Below, piece by piece: positions 1-9,905 of a stretch of 64,000 nucleotides of DNA. The notes beneath the pieces are model-generated. The model saw nothing but the letters and a program-made list of their open reading frames with translations. It searched no databases and had not been told where the DNA came from. Positions within the stretch are counted from its first letter, which is position 1; each line of letters opens with the position of its first letter. Source of the DNA: Eledone cirrhosa (lineage: Eukaryota > Mollusca > Cephalopoda > Octopoda > Eledonidae); assembly GCA_964016885.1 (NCBI GenBank), contig OZ024741.1:26180937-26244936 (forward strand), given 5' to 3'. Position numbers and translations under genes: made by a program.

Positions 1-122
1 GACTCGAGTTGGTCCCAGGTGGTCACCTCCCCAACGAGAGGTGACAACACTTTGAACCACAACATCTCCAAACTGCTCACTTTGACTGGAATAAAGCAGA
101 CTGGAACTGTTACTGCACCGAG

Positions 123-2150
123 TTGCAACGGCCAAACTGGCTTGAGTTCTACGACTCTGGAGATGTCAACACTGTACTCCAGTACATCCTGAGCTCAATA
201 TGGACAGCATGTGCAGCATCGGTGCCACGTAAGCGGAATAAACATCCCACAAGCGCAATTTGGGAGACTGCAGCAGTCCGTCTTGCCAGAAAAGAACGGC
301 GCAATGCTGAACGTGAGTACAAACTTCACAAATCAGACATTAATAGGAAGAGGCGGAATAGATCGTCCAACCACCTCAAACAGGTGACAAAAAAGGCAGT
401 GCTTCAATTTGAGCAGTGCATAGCAACCAGCCCTGACAGTAAGGTGTTCTGGAAGTATGTTCACTCAAAGCAGAGGCCTCACTCTCCAGTTGGTCCTCTT
501 CGTAATCCCCACACAAGCCAGGTTACTGACGACCCCAAGGAATGCGCAGAGCTCATTGCTGAATGCTATGCAGGCATTTTCACTATTGAAGACCAGAGTG
601 TGCCATCTCCACCACCTATGACACCGGACTCTATTACAACCATGGAATTTACACCTGCAATGCTGCGACGTCACCTAAAAAATAAACGCAACCATGCCTC
701 TCCTGGTCTTGATGGTGTTACGTACCTGCTTCTTAAACGTGGTGAGTACTTCCTTCTACACCAGTTATCACGCTTCTTCCAATTCTGTCTGAACAACAGT
801 GCTACTCCAGAACAGTGGAAAACTGCCAGTGTCATTCCTCTGTTCAAAAAGGGTGACTGTACATCACCTGTGAACTATCGTCCAGTCAGTCTTACTAGTT
901 GCATCGCCAAACTGATGGAATCCTGTGTCAGAGAAACACTTTGGAACTTCTGGAGCTCTCACAGTCTTATCCGGTCCTCACAATTTGGATTTATCCCCAA
1001 CTCCAGCTGCTGTGATCAACTTATAGAGTTTCTTGAGGACATCACCCGGATCACTGATGGCGGCTCATGGGTGGATGTTGTTTACCTTGACTTTGCGAAG
1101 GCCTTCAATTCTGTGCCACACAAAAGGCTTATGGCAAAACTCTCTGCAATGGGTGTGAAGGATGATCTTTTTAACTGGTTGAAGTCCTTCATTCTCAGTC
1201 GAAGAGAGGTAGTCACGGTTCTGGGACAGCATTCCTCACCATATGAGATGTCATCTGGTGTACCACAGGGATCTGTTCTTGGCCCCCTTTTGTTTGTGGC
1301 ATATATTAATGACATAGATGCCAACTTAAAGAATGCCACAGTACTAAAGTACGCAGACGACATCAAGCTGTACCTTGAGATAAAAAGGACAGATCCTGAA
1401 CACTATAGATCTTGCTTGCAGTCTGACCTGGACACAATGCAACAATGGATCTCAGACTGGCAACTCAAGCTAGCTGTGCACAAGTGCACCACCATGCATT
1501 TTGGGAGTAAAAACTCAGCGTCCACATACTCCTGCCACAGCACTAATATCAAGAAGTCTTCCTGTGAACGTGACCTGGGCATTACGGTCAGCAGCGATTT
1601 GCGTTGGACGAGGCACGTCTCTAAAATTGTCAAGAGGGCCGAGGGTGTCTTAGCATCACTCAGCAAGACCTTTGTCAGCCACTCTCCAGCTATCTATTTA
1701 AGGCTGTACATGGCTATGGTGCAACCACACTTAGAATTTGCATCACCAGTCTGGAACCCGGACATTGACCGCCTGGAAACTGTTCAGAGACGTGCAACCA
1801 AGCGAATACCCTCCATCAGGCATCTACCATACTCTGAGCGCCTTGCTTCCCTGGGCATGGATTCATTGAAGCTCCGACGCCTGGCAACTGACTTGGTAAA
1901 CACCCACAAAATTGTTAACCATGTTGCCAACAACAACCCTGAGTACCTTTTCGATTTCCATGTGTCTAACACACATGGGCATGCCCACAAAGTAAGAAAA
2001 CAGCACAGTTCCCATGACTCTCGGAAACATCTTTTCACGCTCAGAGTTGCTGAAGCATGGAACAAACTACCTGCATCAGTTGTTAGCTGTCGAGACACTG
2101 CATCCTTTAAGGCCTCCATGCTTCCCGAGATCCGCCAACACTACAGCTAA
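123..2150 (+). CDS. LINE reverse transcriptase (ORF2 part)
   Basis: A 675-residue open frame encoding an RNA-directed DNA polymerase used for target-primed retrotransposition. Visible RT blocks in order are SPGLDGVTY near residue 191, VYLDFAKAFNSVPHKRL near 321, SGVPQGSVLGPLLF near 378 and the catalytic YADD at about 410-413. The C-terminal part has QRRATKRIPSIRHLPYSERL and RVAEAWNKLPASVV, typical of CR1/Jockey-group elements. The track start is a TTG. The true reading comes from further upstream, where the frame is open back to about 45 (reading FDWNKADWNCYC before 123). The frame has no internal stop, so this copy is fairly young or only lightly decayed. It lacks a complete endonuclease inside the window. 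Confidence 0.85.
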   Translation: MQRPNWLEFYDSGDVNTVLQYILSSIWTACAASVPRKRNKHPTSAIWETAAVRLARKERRNAEREYKLHKSDINRKRRNRSSNHLKQVTKKAVLQFEQCIATSPDSKVFWKYVHSKQRPHSPVGPLRNPHTSQVTDDPKECAELIAECYAGIFTIEDQSVPSPPPMTPDSITTMEFTPAMLRRHLKNKRNHASPGLDGVTYLLLKRGEYFLLHQLSRFFQFCLNNSATPEQWKTASVIPLFKKGDCTSPVNYRPVSLTSCIAKLMESCVRETLWNFWSSHSLIRSSQFGFIPNSSCCDQLIEFLEDITRITDGGSWVDVVYLDFAKAFNSVPHKRLMAKLSAMGVKDDLFNWLKSFILSRREVVTVLGQHSSPYEMSSGVPQGSVLGPLLFVAYINDIDANLKNATVLKYADDIKLYLEIKRTDPEHYRSCLQSDLDTMQQWISDWQLKLAVHKCTTMHFGSKNSASTYSCHSTNIKKSSCERDLGITVSSDLRWTRHVSKIVKRAEGVLASLSKTFVSHSPAIYLRLYMAMVQPHLEFASPVWNPDIDRLETVQRRATKRIPSIRHLPYSERLASLGMDSLKLRRLATDLVNTHKIVNHVANNNPEYLFDFHVSNTHGHAHKVRKQHSSHDSRKHLFTLRVAEAWNKLPASVVSCRDTASFKASMLPEIRQHYS

Positions 2151-2227
2151 CACATACACACATCTACTTCCCTGATATTTGTGTATTATTCTATGTACTA
2201 TATTGACGAGTTGTAGTGCACCTGAGC

Positions 2228-2516
2228 ACTTTACACAATAATTTCATTAATTAATTTCATAACCTAACTATTAACACCAACATAAATGTGTGTTATGTTA
2301 TATTATGTATATATTTATTACTACTGTAATATAACCTAACTATTAACACCAACATAATGAGTGTTGTGTTATATTATGTATATATTTATTACTACTGTAA
2401 TATAACCCAACTATTAACACCAACATAAATGTGTGTTATGTTAAGGTATGTATATATTTATTACTACTGTAATATAACCTAACTATTAACACCAACATAA
2501 ATGTGTGTTGTGCTAT
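2228..2516 (+). repeat. tandem repeat in LINE tail, unit about 84 bp
   Basis: About three and a half copies of a unit containing aacctaactattaacacc, aacataaatgtgtgttatg and tatatttattactactgta. It directly follows the LINE 3' UTR and stops about 20 bases before the next exon. Small changes (one unit lacks 2 bases, one has ttaaggtatg) show it is not a perfect array. Confidence 0.8.
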
Positions 2517-2534
2517 TGACCAGTTGCCTCTCAG

Positions 2535-2673
2535 TAAAACCCAATAATCGACCTGATGTGTACCAACTGACAGCTCTTATATCAGACAAGATGTTGCTCC
2601 ACATTGACTGCCTGCAGCTCCGTGAAAACAGTTTGAAGAAAAAACTGGAAAAGGAACGTTCTCGTACACAGAA
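2535..2673 (+). CDS. host gene exon A (most 5' exon seen)
   Basis: The first recognisable exon of a spliced host gene; earlier exons must lie upstream of the window. The acceptor is probably ttgcctctcag ending at 2534, and the donor is GTAAGT at 2674. The frame is fixed by the downstream exon and reads KPNNRPDVYQLTALISDKML then LRENSLKKKLEKERSRTQ, leaving two bases (phase 2). The Lys/Glu/Arg-rich end looks helical, possibly coiled coil. I do not recognise the family. Another acceptor (gaccag at about 2523) is possible in the same frame. A CR1-type LINE tail ends about 20 bases upstream. Confidence 0.6.
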
Positions 2674-2689
2674 GTAAGTAGTATAACAT

Positions 2690-2918
2690 TTAACCCTTTA
2701 GCATTTAAACCAGCTATATCCAGCCAGAATTCTCTCACATCTTTCTGTTCAAACCGGCTGTAACCGGCCACTCATACTGATGTTAAGGTATTGTTCTCAA
2801 AATAAATAATATTAAAATCTCATAGATTCAATATTATGTGAGATAATTATGTGAGGTAAAGCCTTTAACATGAAAATGTAATTGTAAATATAGAGTAATG
2901 TAAATGTTAAAGGGATAA
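2690..2918 (-). mobile_element. piggyBac-like MITE copy 1
   Basis: A short element of about 225 bp bounded by TTAA-CCCTTTAGCATTT at one end and AAAGGG(T/A)TAA at the other. TTAA target use and CCC-type ends are known for piggyBac elements; the assignment is inference. Related copies lie at 4174-4392 (same orientation) and at 31254-31460, 42600-42809 and 49393-49599 (opposite). It sits in the intron after exon A. Confidence 0.65.
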
Positions 2919-3121
2919 ACTCTTAAAGTTTACCTTCATATGATTTCTTAACTTCATTTTTAAGGGAGCTTTGGTTTCACAAAAGGGTTTTAACTGATAT
3001 TTCAATCATTGTTCTTAGTTGTAGTGGACTCTGTTAAATGCATCTAAGAGTCAAACAGTATTAAACTGAGTGACGGATTAAGTCTATCACCTAAGTATGC
3101 CATGATGGAGATTTGAACTCA

Positions 3122-3312
3122 GTAGATAGAGGAAACTATAGAGACATCAAGTTGATGGACCAGGTCAGGAAAGTAACAGAAAGAGTTATAGCACAGATGA
3201 TTAGGGACTGGGTTAATCTAGATGAGATGCAGTTTGGATTTGTGCCTATCTCACAATAGGACAACTCATCTAACCCATGCTAGCATGGAAAAATGGACGT
3301 TAAATGTGAGGA
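3122..3312 (+). mobile_element. internally deleted RTE LINE fragment
   Basis: Bases 3130-3243 translate to RTE reverse transcriptase sequence (RDIKLMDQVRKVTERVIAQM, then NLDEMQFGFVP). At about 3246 this jumps straight to the RTE/SINE 3' tail (acccatgctagcatgg and tggacgttaaatg). The middle of the element, about 2 kb in other copies, is missing. Confidence 0.7.
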
Positions 3313-3375
3313 TGAATGCAAAGAGTAGGAATAAATCCCAAACATTTTGTCATATGCTTCCATTTTTCTTTCTAG

Positions 3376-3484
3376 ATATTTCTTTGAAGCTGTTAGCAAT
3401 AAACAGAATTATCAAAAACTCTTTGTTGCCTCTCAAGAACATTTGAACCATTTTAATGACTCTGCTTCCAGTTCTAGGGAAAAG
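3376..3484 (+). CDS. host gene exon B
   Basis: Acceptor tttctttctag at 3375, donor GTAACT at 3485. Only one frame is open: one base completes the Lys codon from exon A, then 36 codons read YFFEAVSNKQNYQKLFVASQ and EHLNHFNDSASSSREK. It ends in phase 0, which matches exon C. The other two frames contain stops, which supports the reading. Confidence 0.65.
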
Positions 3485-3894
3485 GTAACTATTTTTGACA
3501 TTATTTAAATGATGTCAACTTTCCACAAATTCCAAATAATATGTACCCTGATATAATACAGCACACATTTATGTGGTGGTGGCTACATAATATTTATATA
3601 TGTATTTATTAAAATTATTATTTATTATTATTACTATATATACTATTCTCAAAATATTCTTGTAGTACCAGGAGGTGTCTTATATGAAGGGGCATCCAAT
3701 AGGCCAGTAAATATGGTTACATGCTGTAGACTAGGGTTAGAGCTCTGTATAAAACTCCAAGAACTAGTAAAAGCATGTGAATCAAATCTCAAAACTTTGG
3801 TAGATTAAACTGAAATATGTGTATGAGTGACTGAATATTTTACTTCTGTGTGTGGAGTGAAGTGACTAAATGTTTTACCTGTGTGTTTAAAGAT

Positions 3895-4172
3895 AAAAGT
3901 CTGTCTCAAAACCATCAAGCTCGTCAGGCCGCTGCTTATCCCAGTTTTGTGGTGTGAAGCGACTGAGAGTACAAGAATCCCTCTGGACAGGACACCAGTC
4001 CATTGCAATATTAAACTCGCAGTTATTGCTGGTACTCATTTTCAGCTGAGTATACTGGAGCAAGATGAAATGAAGTGTTTTGCCCAAGAACACAACACAC
4101 AGCCTAGTCCAGGAGTCAAACCCGCAACATTATGTTTGTAAGTCAAACACCCTTACCACTAGGCCACGCACC
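3895..4172 (-). mobile_element. tRNA-headed SINE (family C)
   Basis: On the minus strand the element starts with a tRNA-like head: GTGGCCTAGTGGTAAGG as A box and GCGGGTTTGACTCCTGG as B box. A body with CTTCATTTCATCTTGCTCC and CTGGTGTCCTGTCC follows. The promoter boxes sit in the right order for RNA polymerase III. It lies in the intron between exons B and C, next to a MITE. Confidence 0.75.
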
Positions 4173-4173
4173 T

Positions 4174-4392
4174 TTAACCTTTAAACTGGCTGTACCCAGC
4201 AAGAATTCCTTCACCTCTTTCTGTTCAAATTGATTTTAATTGGCCACTCATACTGATGTTAAGGTATAGTTCTCAAAATATATAATATCAAAATCTCAGA
4301 GATTTAATATTATATCAGATAATTATGTGAGGTGGTGTTTACCATGAAAATACAATAGTATATATAGAGTAATGTAAATGGTAAAGGGTTAA
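4174..4392 (-). mobile_element. piggyBac-like MITE copy 2
   Basis: TTAA-CCTTTAAACTGGCTG at the left and AAAGGG-TTAA at the right, with the same interior (gatttaatattatatcag) as the copy at 2690-2918. Confidence 0.65.
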
Positions 4393-4455
4393 AGGTAATA
4401 TAAGAATAAACTTTGACCTGGCTCGAATTTCATGTTGATTTTTACCTCATTACAG

Positions 4456-4570
4456 GAAGGTGAGTACGATTACTCTGTGGAACTTGATTATAATGACAGT
4501 AAAAGTGAAGACAAGAAGGAAGAACCACTTCTATTTGATAATGTCACAGACACACAGACAGAAGATCAAG
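4456..4570 (+). CDS. host gene exon C
   Basis: Acceptor cattacag ending at 4455, donor GTGAGA at 4571. It starts in phase 0 and ends in phase 1. The product is acidic: EGEYDYSVELDYNDSKSEDK followed by KEEPLLFDNVTDTQTEDQ. The last base joins the first two of exon D to give Asp. It is followed by a TCATCA microsatellite in the short intron. Confidence 0.65.
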
Positions 4571-4582
4571 GTGAGATCATTG

Positions 4583-4716
4583 TTGTTTGCTTTGTTATCA
4601 TCATCATCATCATCATTATCATCATTACCATCATCAATGTTATCATCATGGTTATTGTTGTCATCATCATCATCATTATCACCATCATCTCCATCATCAT
4701 CACCATCATTATTCCA
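4583..4716 (+). repeat. imperfect (ATC)n microsatellite
   Basis: Run of tcatcatcat with tta and acc interruptions filling the 166-base intron between exons C and D. Confidence 0.9.
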
Positions 4717-4736
4717 CTCCACTATCTTTTTTCCAG

Positions 4737-4973
4737 ATGTTTGGACAATCGAAGAAGAGTTGTACTTGAGTTACCATGACAACAAGTCATCTCTAAAGAA
4801 AGAGACCAATGATGATATGAGCGAAGGTGGGGTGTCATCTTGCAATGGAATTGATAGTGTCAGCCTCACTTCTTCATCAACAGCATCTGAAGATATGGCT
4901 CAGACTCATGATTGTATCACAGTGGTGGAGGATAATAGTTTACAAGACAGACACTGGAATGACAACAGCATTG
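4737..4973 (+). CDS. host gene exon D (variable 3' end possible)
   Basis: The acceptor cttttttccag ends at 4736. The exon enters and leaves in phase 1 if the donor GTAATA at 4974 is used. It encodes DVWTIEEELYLSYHDNKSSL and a Ser/Thr/Asp-rich stretch with SVSLTSSSTASEDM and DNSLQDRHWNDNSI. The frame stays open past 4974 to a stop at 5165-5167. The downstream 27-bp repeats each contain another GTAATA donor in the same phase, so longer forms adding GNNTSHNNF units are possible. Confidence 0.65.
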
Positions 4974-5135
4974 GTAATAACACATCACACAATAACTTTG
5001 GTAATAACACATCACACAATAACTTTGGTAATAACACATCACACAATAACTTTGGTAATAACACATCACACAATAACTTTGGTAATAACACATCACACAA
5101 TAACGTTGCTAATAACACACATCACACAACAGCTC
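4960..5135 (+). repeat. 27-bp minisatellite carrying splice donors
   Basis: Five copies of a 27-base unit (aataactttggtaataacacatcacac in two halves). GT donors occur at 4974, 5001, 5028, 5055 and 5082, exactly 27 apart and all in phase 1. The 5109 copy has changed to gttgctaataac. The array begins exactly at the exon D boundary. Confidence 0.9.
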
Positions 5136-5890
5136 TCATAATAACACACACACTACAACAGCATTGATAATAACATACACACTACACAATGGCTTTGATA
5201 ATAACATACACACTACAACAGCATTGGTAGTAACATACACACTGCAACAGCATTGGTAGTAACATACACACTGCAACAGCTCTGGTAATAATACACAGCA
5301 TACAACATTGGTAATAACTCACCACACAACAGCTTTGGTAATAACACACACCACACAACAGCATTAGTAATAACACAGCAGTTCTGCTAATAACACAACA
5401 GCATTAGTAATAACACAGCAGTTCTGCTAATAACACAACCGCATTAGTAATAACACAGCAGTTCTGCTAATAACACAACAGCATTAGTAATAACACAGCA
5501 GTTCTGTTAATAACACAACAGCATTAGTAATAACACAGCAGTTCTGCTAATAACACAACAGCATTAGTAATAACACAACAGCATTAGTAATAACACAACA
5601 GTTCTGCTAATAACACAACAGCATTAGTAATAACACAGCAGTTCTGCTAATAACACAACAGCATTAGTAATAACACAGCAGTTCTGCTAATAACACAACC
5701 GCATTAGTAATAACACAGCAGTTCTGCTAATAACACAACAGCATTAGTAATAACACAACAGCATTAGTAATAACACAGCAGTTCTGCTAATAACACAACC
5801 GCATTAGTAATAACACAACAGCATTAGTAATAACACAGCAGTTCTGCTAATAACACACAACAGCTGTGGTAATAACACACGACAGCTTTG
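5136..5890 (+). repeat. 40-bp minisatellite derived from the exon D boundary
   Basis: More than a dozen copies of a unit made of cagcattagtaataacacag and cagttctgctaataacacaa. The phrase acaacagcattRgtaataacac is the same as the exon D end plus its donor. The whole array therefore looks amplified from that junction. It resumes at 6530-6640 after a non-repeat insertion. Confidence 0.85.
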
Positions 5891-6251
5891 TTCATTTTTT
5901 TTAAATAGATAAAATCTGTGCCACAAGAAGATGGATATTTAGACAGCCAATGCCTTTTATCATCCAATGATAGATAAACTCAATTTGATTTTGTTGTTTC
6001 CAGAGAAAACTAATGTAGAGGTTTGTGCAATCAATGTATGTCAGAAAAATTACATAAATATGGAGAAATATAGAAAACAGTTAATGTATATACTTATGTA
6101 TAAGTCACACAGGTAGATAAGTCACATCTTCATTTTACATACAGCATTCTTGGTTGTTTATGTATTTAGTTTAGACTAGGTACACCATATCCCTGTGTGT
6201 TGTAAGATGTAATATATATGTGTGTGTGTGTGTACATATATATATATATAT

Positions 6252-6528
6252 TTTCACGCTCAGAGTTGCTGAAGCATGGAACAAATTACCTGCATCAGTT
6301 ATTAGCTGGCGAGACACTGCATCCTTTAAAACCTCCATGCTTCCTGAGATTCGCAAACTCTACGCCTGATATTCCCCCTCCATACACATACACACATGTA
6401 TATCATGACTCATACACTATTCACTTCCCTGACATTTGTGTATTGTTCTATGTGCTATACATGCACCTTTGACGAGTTGTAGTGCACCTGAGCACTGTAC
6501 ACAATAATTTCGTTATTATTATTATTAT
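6252..6528 (+). mobile_element. 5'-truncated copy of the CR1-type LINE
   Basis: Starts at tttcacgctcagagttgctg, which matches 2035 onward, and continues through the C-terminal codons and the gacgagttgtagtgcacctg tail to (ATT)n. It is about 275 bp, a typical truncated insertion. It lies inside the stretch that splits the minisatellite. A TA/TG microsatellite (6212-6251) is at its 5' edge. Confidence 0.85.
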
Positions 6529-6678
6529 ACAACAACTTTGGTAATAACACACACCACACAACAGCTCTGATAATATAACACACAACAGTTCTGATAATAT
6601 AACACACACCACACAGCAGCTCTGCTAATAACACACACCACAACAATAATATTTCTTTAATGAAATCTTATATTTCAG

Positions 6679-6837
6679 ACTCCAGCAGTTCAGGTTATCC
6701 TTCCCCAAATGGACCAATACCAAATTCCAGTTCTTCTGCAGAAAATGGACATTTTGGAATCTTGAAACTTGATGATTCCAAGCATAACCAGAATTATTCT
6801 CGTTCCTCTCCAAACAATCTTCGAGTACAGCGTTCTT
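6679..6837 (+). CDS. host gene exon E
   Basis: Acceptor tatatttcag at 6678, donor GTAAGT at 6838; phase 1 at both ends, 159 bases. The codon shared with exon D gives Asp. The product is Ser/Asn-rich: DSSSSGYPSPNGPIPNSSSS then LKLDDSKHNQNYSRSSPNNL. This looks like a disordered linker. Both splice sites fit consensus well. Confidence 0.7.
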
Positions 6838-8493
6838 GTAAGTTGAATGTTTCTGTACAGGTAAATCATAGATTTTTCAGTACCCTAGGTTTCTCACCTG
6901 TACTAGATTAACCATTTTGTTGGACTAGATAATAATACATTATCACCATCATCATTAACATATTATGAAGGTAGAAACACTCACTGTATTGCTCAACTAT
7001 AATATTAATAATCCGTATTTCCTATTGTCGAAGAGGCTTCGCCCTCAAGGATGTACCCCAGTTTTGACAACCAAAACTTTGAAGAAAAAAAATAATAAAC
7101 ATAAAAATAAGTCTTGTTATTAATATTTGCTGGTAAATGGTAAACCATTTTAACATACCACAGTTTTACTTCTTTTGTCACTAGTGTTCCCTTAAAATTA
7201 TTTGTTTGAAGAGAGTGAAAATACCAGCAATATTGATACACATGTAAAAATGTCACTCATCAGTTACCTCATCTACCAGACTCTGCCCATACAGGAATGA
7301 AATTTTGTGATTGTGTATATATTTTAAAATTTTAAACGATATCTTGTTTATTTACTACTTTAACTAAGTTTAATTTATACACTTCATTGAGAGGTCAGAT
7401 TACTGTCTAGCAGAGATAATTTTCCTCTATGCCTGTGAGAAATGCAACCTTTAGCCTCCAAGACACATGGTAGATTTTCAAGGCTTATTTTAGGGGAAAA
7501 AAGCGTCTTCCACACCTGGAAATACAGTAATTAATATTTATGTCAGAGTACAACATATATTTGAAGGTAGTAGTCATAGAAAACTTTTCAAACAAAGGGT
7601 AGAGAGGACTGTGTAGTTGTGCCAAAGACAACAACCTTACTAGTGCTGGTGCCATTCTGTAAAGTGCGAGATCAGTGGTTCTGATTGAGTATTGACTTGG
7701 TTTGTGTCAACCCATCCAACCATTACTAGCAGGGAAAATAGACATTGAGAAATGGTGACAATGATGTCTGGTATGCTACTTATGGCAACCTTGTCCTCTT
7801 CTCTTCAGTGTAGCTGCCGTATAGAATGCTGTTCTTCATTAATGATTGTTGAGGGGCCAGTGACATCAAATCGGAGGAAACGTGACCCAAATCTCCCTCT
7901 TGGTCTCTGAGCCGTAATCAAATGTGAATGCTACGTATGACTTGTGCAAGTGAGTGTGTGAGTTTTGTTATGTTCTCTGGCCAAACACAAAGCAGGTGAA
8001 CACCACGTAGGTAAATTCTGTCCGGATATGAGTGGAGACACAAAGATAATTCCCTTCACTTCTTACGAGATTATTTTAAGGGATTTATGATTGATAATAC
8101 TCTTTAATGTCAGTATTTCACATTGTAGATATTGTTGGAATGTTACCATATAATTCTTTAAGTTGCACTGTTAACATGTCAGCCATAAACAGTTTTGTGT
8201 TAGGGATGTATTCTGGGGGTATAGTGTTGTGTTAAGTATGTGTTCTGGAGGTATAGTTTTGTGTTAGAGATGTGTTCTAGAGGTACAGTTTTGTATATGA
8301 AGACACAACTAACTCCCTAACAGGAATTAACAAGTCTGGTAGGTCACATGTTATTCAAGTGTCTCCCTATTATTATACCTGGATAAAAAGAAGTGCCAGA
8401 TCACTAGGTGTGAGGAAATTGGTGGGAGGATGAGGCAGTTAAGTAGGGATTGAAGCACGACCCTTGCTTATTATTTAATGGTAAATGTTGCAG
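6838..8493 (+). other. large intron, no recognised element
   Basis: An intron of about 1.65 kb between exons E and F. It is AT-rich unique-looking sequence; I see no ORF or repeat with confidence except three short repeats of a phrase with ttttgtgttagRgatgtgttct at about 8190-8295. Confidence 0.5.
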
Positions 8494-8618
8494 CTAACAG
8501 TCACTCAGTTTCCACATCAACAGCAACTGTTACAATTTCTCCGTCTCGAGTTCGACAAATAAGTGATCCAATACTTCAAATGTTACACCCACTGCATAAG
8601 ATTATCTACATCACACAG
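8494..8618 (+). CDS. host gene exon F
   Basis: Acceptor taaatgttgcag at 8493, donor GTAAGT at 8619. It enters in phase 1 (Ser codon shared with exon E) and leaves in phase 0. It encodes SNSHSVSTSTATVTISPSRV then RQISDPILQMLHPLHKIIYI. The second half is hydrophobic/helical and, with exon G, is the most domain-like part of the protein. An RTE LINE fragment starts about 50 bases downstream. Confidence 0.7.
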
Positions 8619-8667
8619 GTAAGTACAGGTGTGCATGTATTTATATTATGTACAAAATGATGACTGT

Positions 8668-9108
8668 GTGGGAAAAGTGTGATGCTGAATGGTAGTGAGA
8701 CATGGGCAGTGACTGCAGAGGACATGCATAGACTGGAGAGAAATGAATCAACCATGCTTCATTAGATGTGCAATGTAAGTGTGAGAGAAAGTGGCAATGA
8801 AAGGCAGAGCTTGGACGAACTGAGGGAGAAGCTGGGTTTAAGAGGAATCCAAGGTAGTGTGTAGGAGAGAAGACTGCGTTGGTATGGACATGTAATATGT
8901 ATGGACAATGATCGTTGGGTGAAGAAGTGCCAGGAAATGCCAGTGGAAGGGACGGCTAAGAAAGTCCTGGGCAGAGGTTGTGAGAACTGACCTCAAATCT
9001 CTGAGACTCACTGAGGAGATGACGAAGGAGATGACGACAAGTGGAAAGATGTTGCACGGAAAAGGACCCATCCAACCCATGCAAGCATAAAAAAACGATG
9101 TTGATGAT
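8668..9108 (+). mobile_element. RTE LINE 3' fragment
   Basis: Decayed C-terminal coding sequence of an RTE element: MLNGSETWAVTAEDMHRLER, a later RLRWYGHV-like block near 8870-8890, then the tail acccatgcaagcat near 9075 and gatgttgatgatatg. Stops and indels break it. It lies in the F-G intron in the same direction as the host gene. Confidence 0.75.
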
Positions 9109-9172
9109 ATGTGTGAATGTTGGTCTGTAGAATATGACAACATGTAGCACTTGTGTATGTGTATATATATCA

Positions 9173-9345
9173 TCATTTAAAGTCTATTTTTCCATGCTTA
9201 CATGGATTAGATGGGTTGTTCATGTTATGATACAAGTCTGGTCAGTTGGCCACACCATACCTTGCTCAAATGGAACTGTATTTTGGCTGGGATTTTTATA
9301 GCTGGATGCCTTTCCTAGCAGCAATACCACACTGTAAAGTGGACG
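9173..9345 (-). mobile_element. RTE-tailed SINE 3' part, minus orientation
   Basis: Reads catcatttaaagtc, ccatgcttacatgg, then gctggatgcctttcctagca. This is the reverse complement of the shared SINE/LINE tail. It abuts a plus-oriented copy at 9340-9533. Confidence 0.7.
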
Positions 9346-9533
9346 TGTAGGTGCCATGGAAAAAAAGCACCCAGCACTCACTGTAAATGAGGTTGGTGTA
9401 GAAATCAAGCCAAAATCAGTTCCCGTATGAGCAAGACAAGGTCAGCCGACCTAACATTTCCCACAATAGGACAACCCGTCTAACCCATGCTAGCGTGGAA
9501 GAATCGACGTAAAACGGTGATGATGATGATATA
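9340..9533 (+). mobile_element. RTE-tailed SINE 3' part, plus orientation
   Basis: Contains gcacccagcactcactgtaa, caacccgtctaacccatgct and a gatgatgatgat tail. It is arranged tail-out against the preceding minus copy, forming an imperfect palindrome. Confidence 0.7.
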
Positions 9534-9688
9534 TATATATATGCCCCTTCAGTTGTGTAAAAACATGACAACCTCCTTGCTTGCAGCAGTTTTGTATTGT
9601 AGAACCAGGTGTGGTTTCAGAAGGTTTGGTAATGGAAGTGTTAATAATGTTGACAGTAACAATAATAATGTTTCTTTATTTCTGCCAG

Positions 9689-9799
9689 CTTCCACCACCT
9701 CTGCAACCAAATGGAAGACGACGGATTATTGAACAGTTTAAAAGAGCTCTGTTTTCTCCACAGAGTACATCCGACAGCCTGAAAAAGGAACTTAATAAG
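9689..9799 (+). CDS. host gene exon G
   Basis: Acceptor tatttctgccag at 9688. The exon is exactly 37 codons, phase 0 at both ends: LPPPLQPNGRRRIIEQFKRA then LFSPQSTSDSLKKELNK. The donor is GTTGAA, which is weak. It contains an Arg-rich helix-like segment. A TA microsatellite follows at 9827-9853. Confidence 0.65.
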
Positions 9800-9905
9800 G
9801 TTGAATTAATTTCTTTTGTAAATGATTATATATATATATATATATATATATATAAGAGTGTGTTGTAGTTTGCTTGGAACATTGTGTTAGTGTATAAAGT
9901 AGTAT

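Larger units (their letters stand above)
1..2520 (+). mobile_element. CR1/Jockey-type LINE, 5' end cut by window edge
   Basis: A non-LTR retrotransposon running off the left edge. Bases 1-60 read as the end of an AP-type endonuclease (VVTSPTRGDNTL), followed by a frame break near base 45. A long reverse transcriptase frame then runs to 2150, followed by a 3' UTR with the phrase gacgagttgtagtgcacctg. The same 3' end recurs at 6252-6528 and 34044-34096, which confirms a dispersed family. After 2228 the tail passes into a tandem repeat reaching about 2516, directly before a host exon. The element therefore sits in the intron upstream of that exon. Confidence 0.85.

Noticed and set aside
4460..5167. 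A single 235-residue gene
   Set aside because: It reads through exon C in the wrong frame and through an ATC microsatellite intron. The spliced model explains the two ends better.
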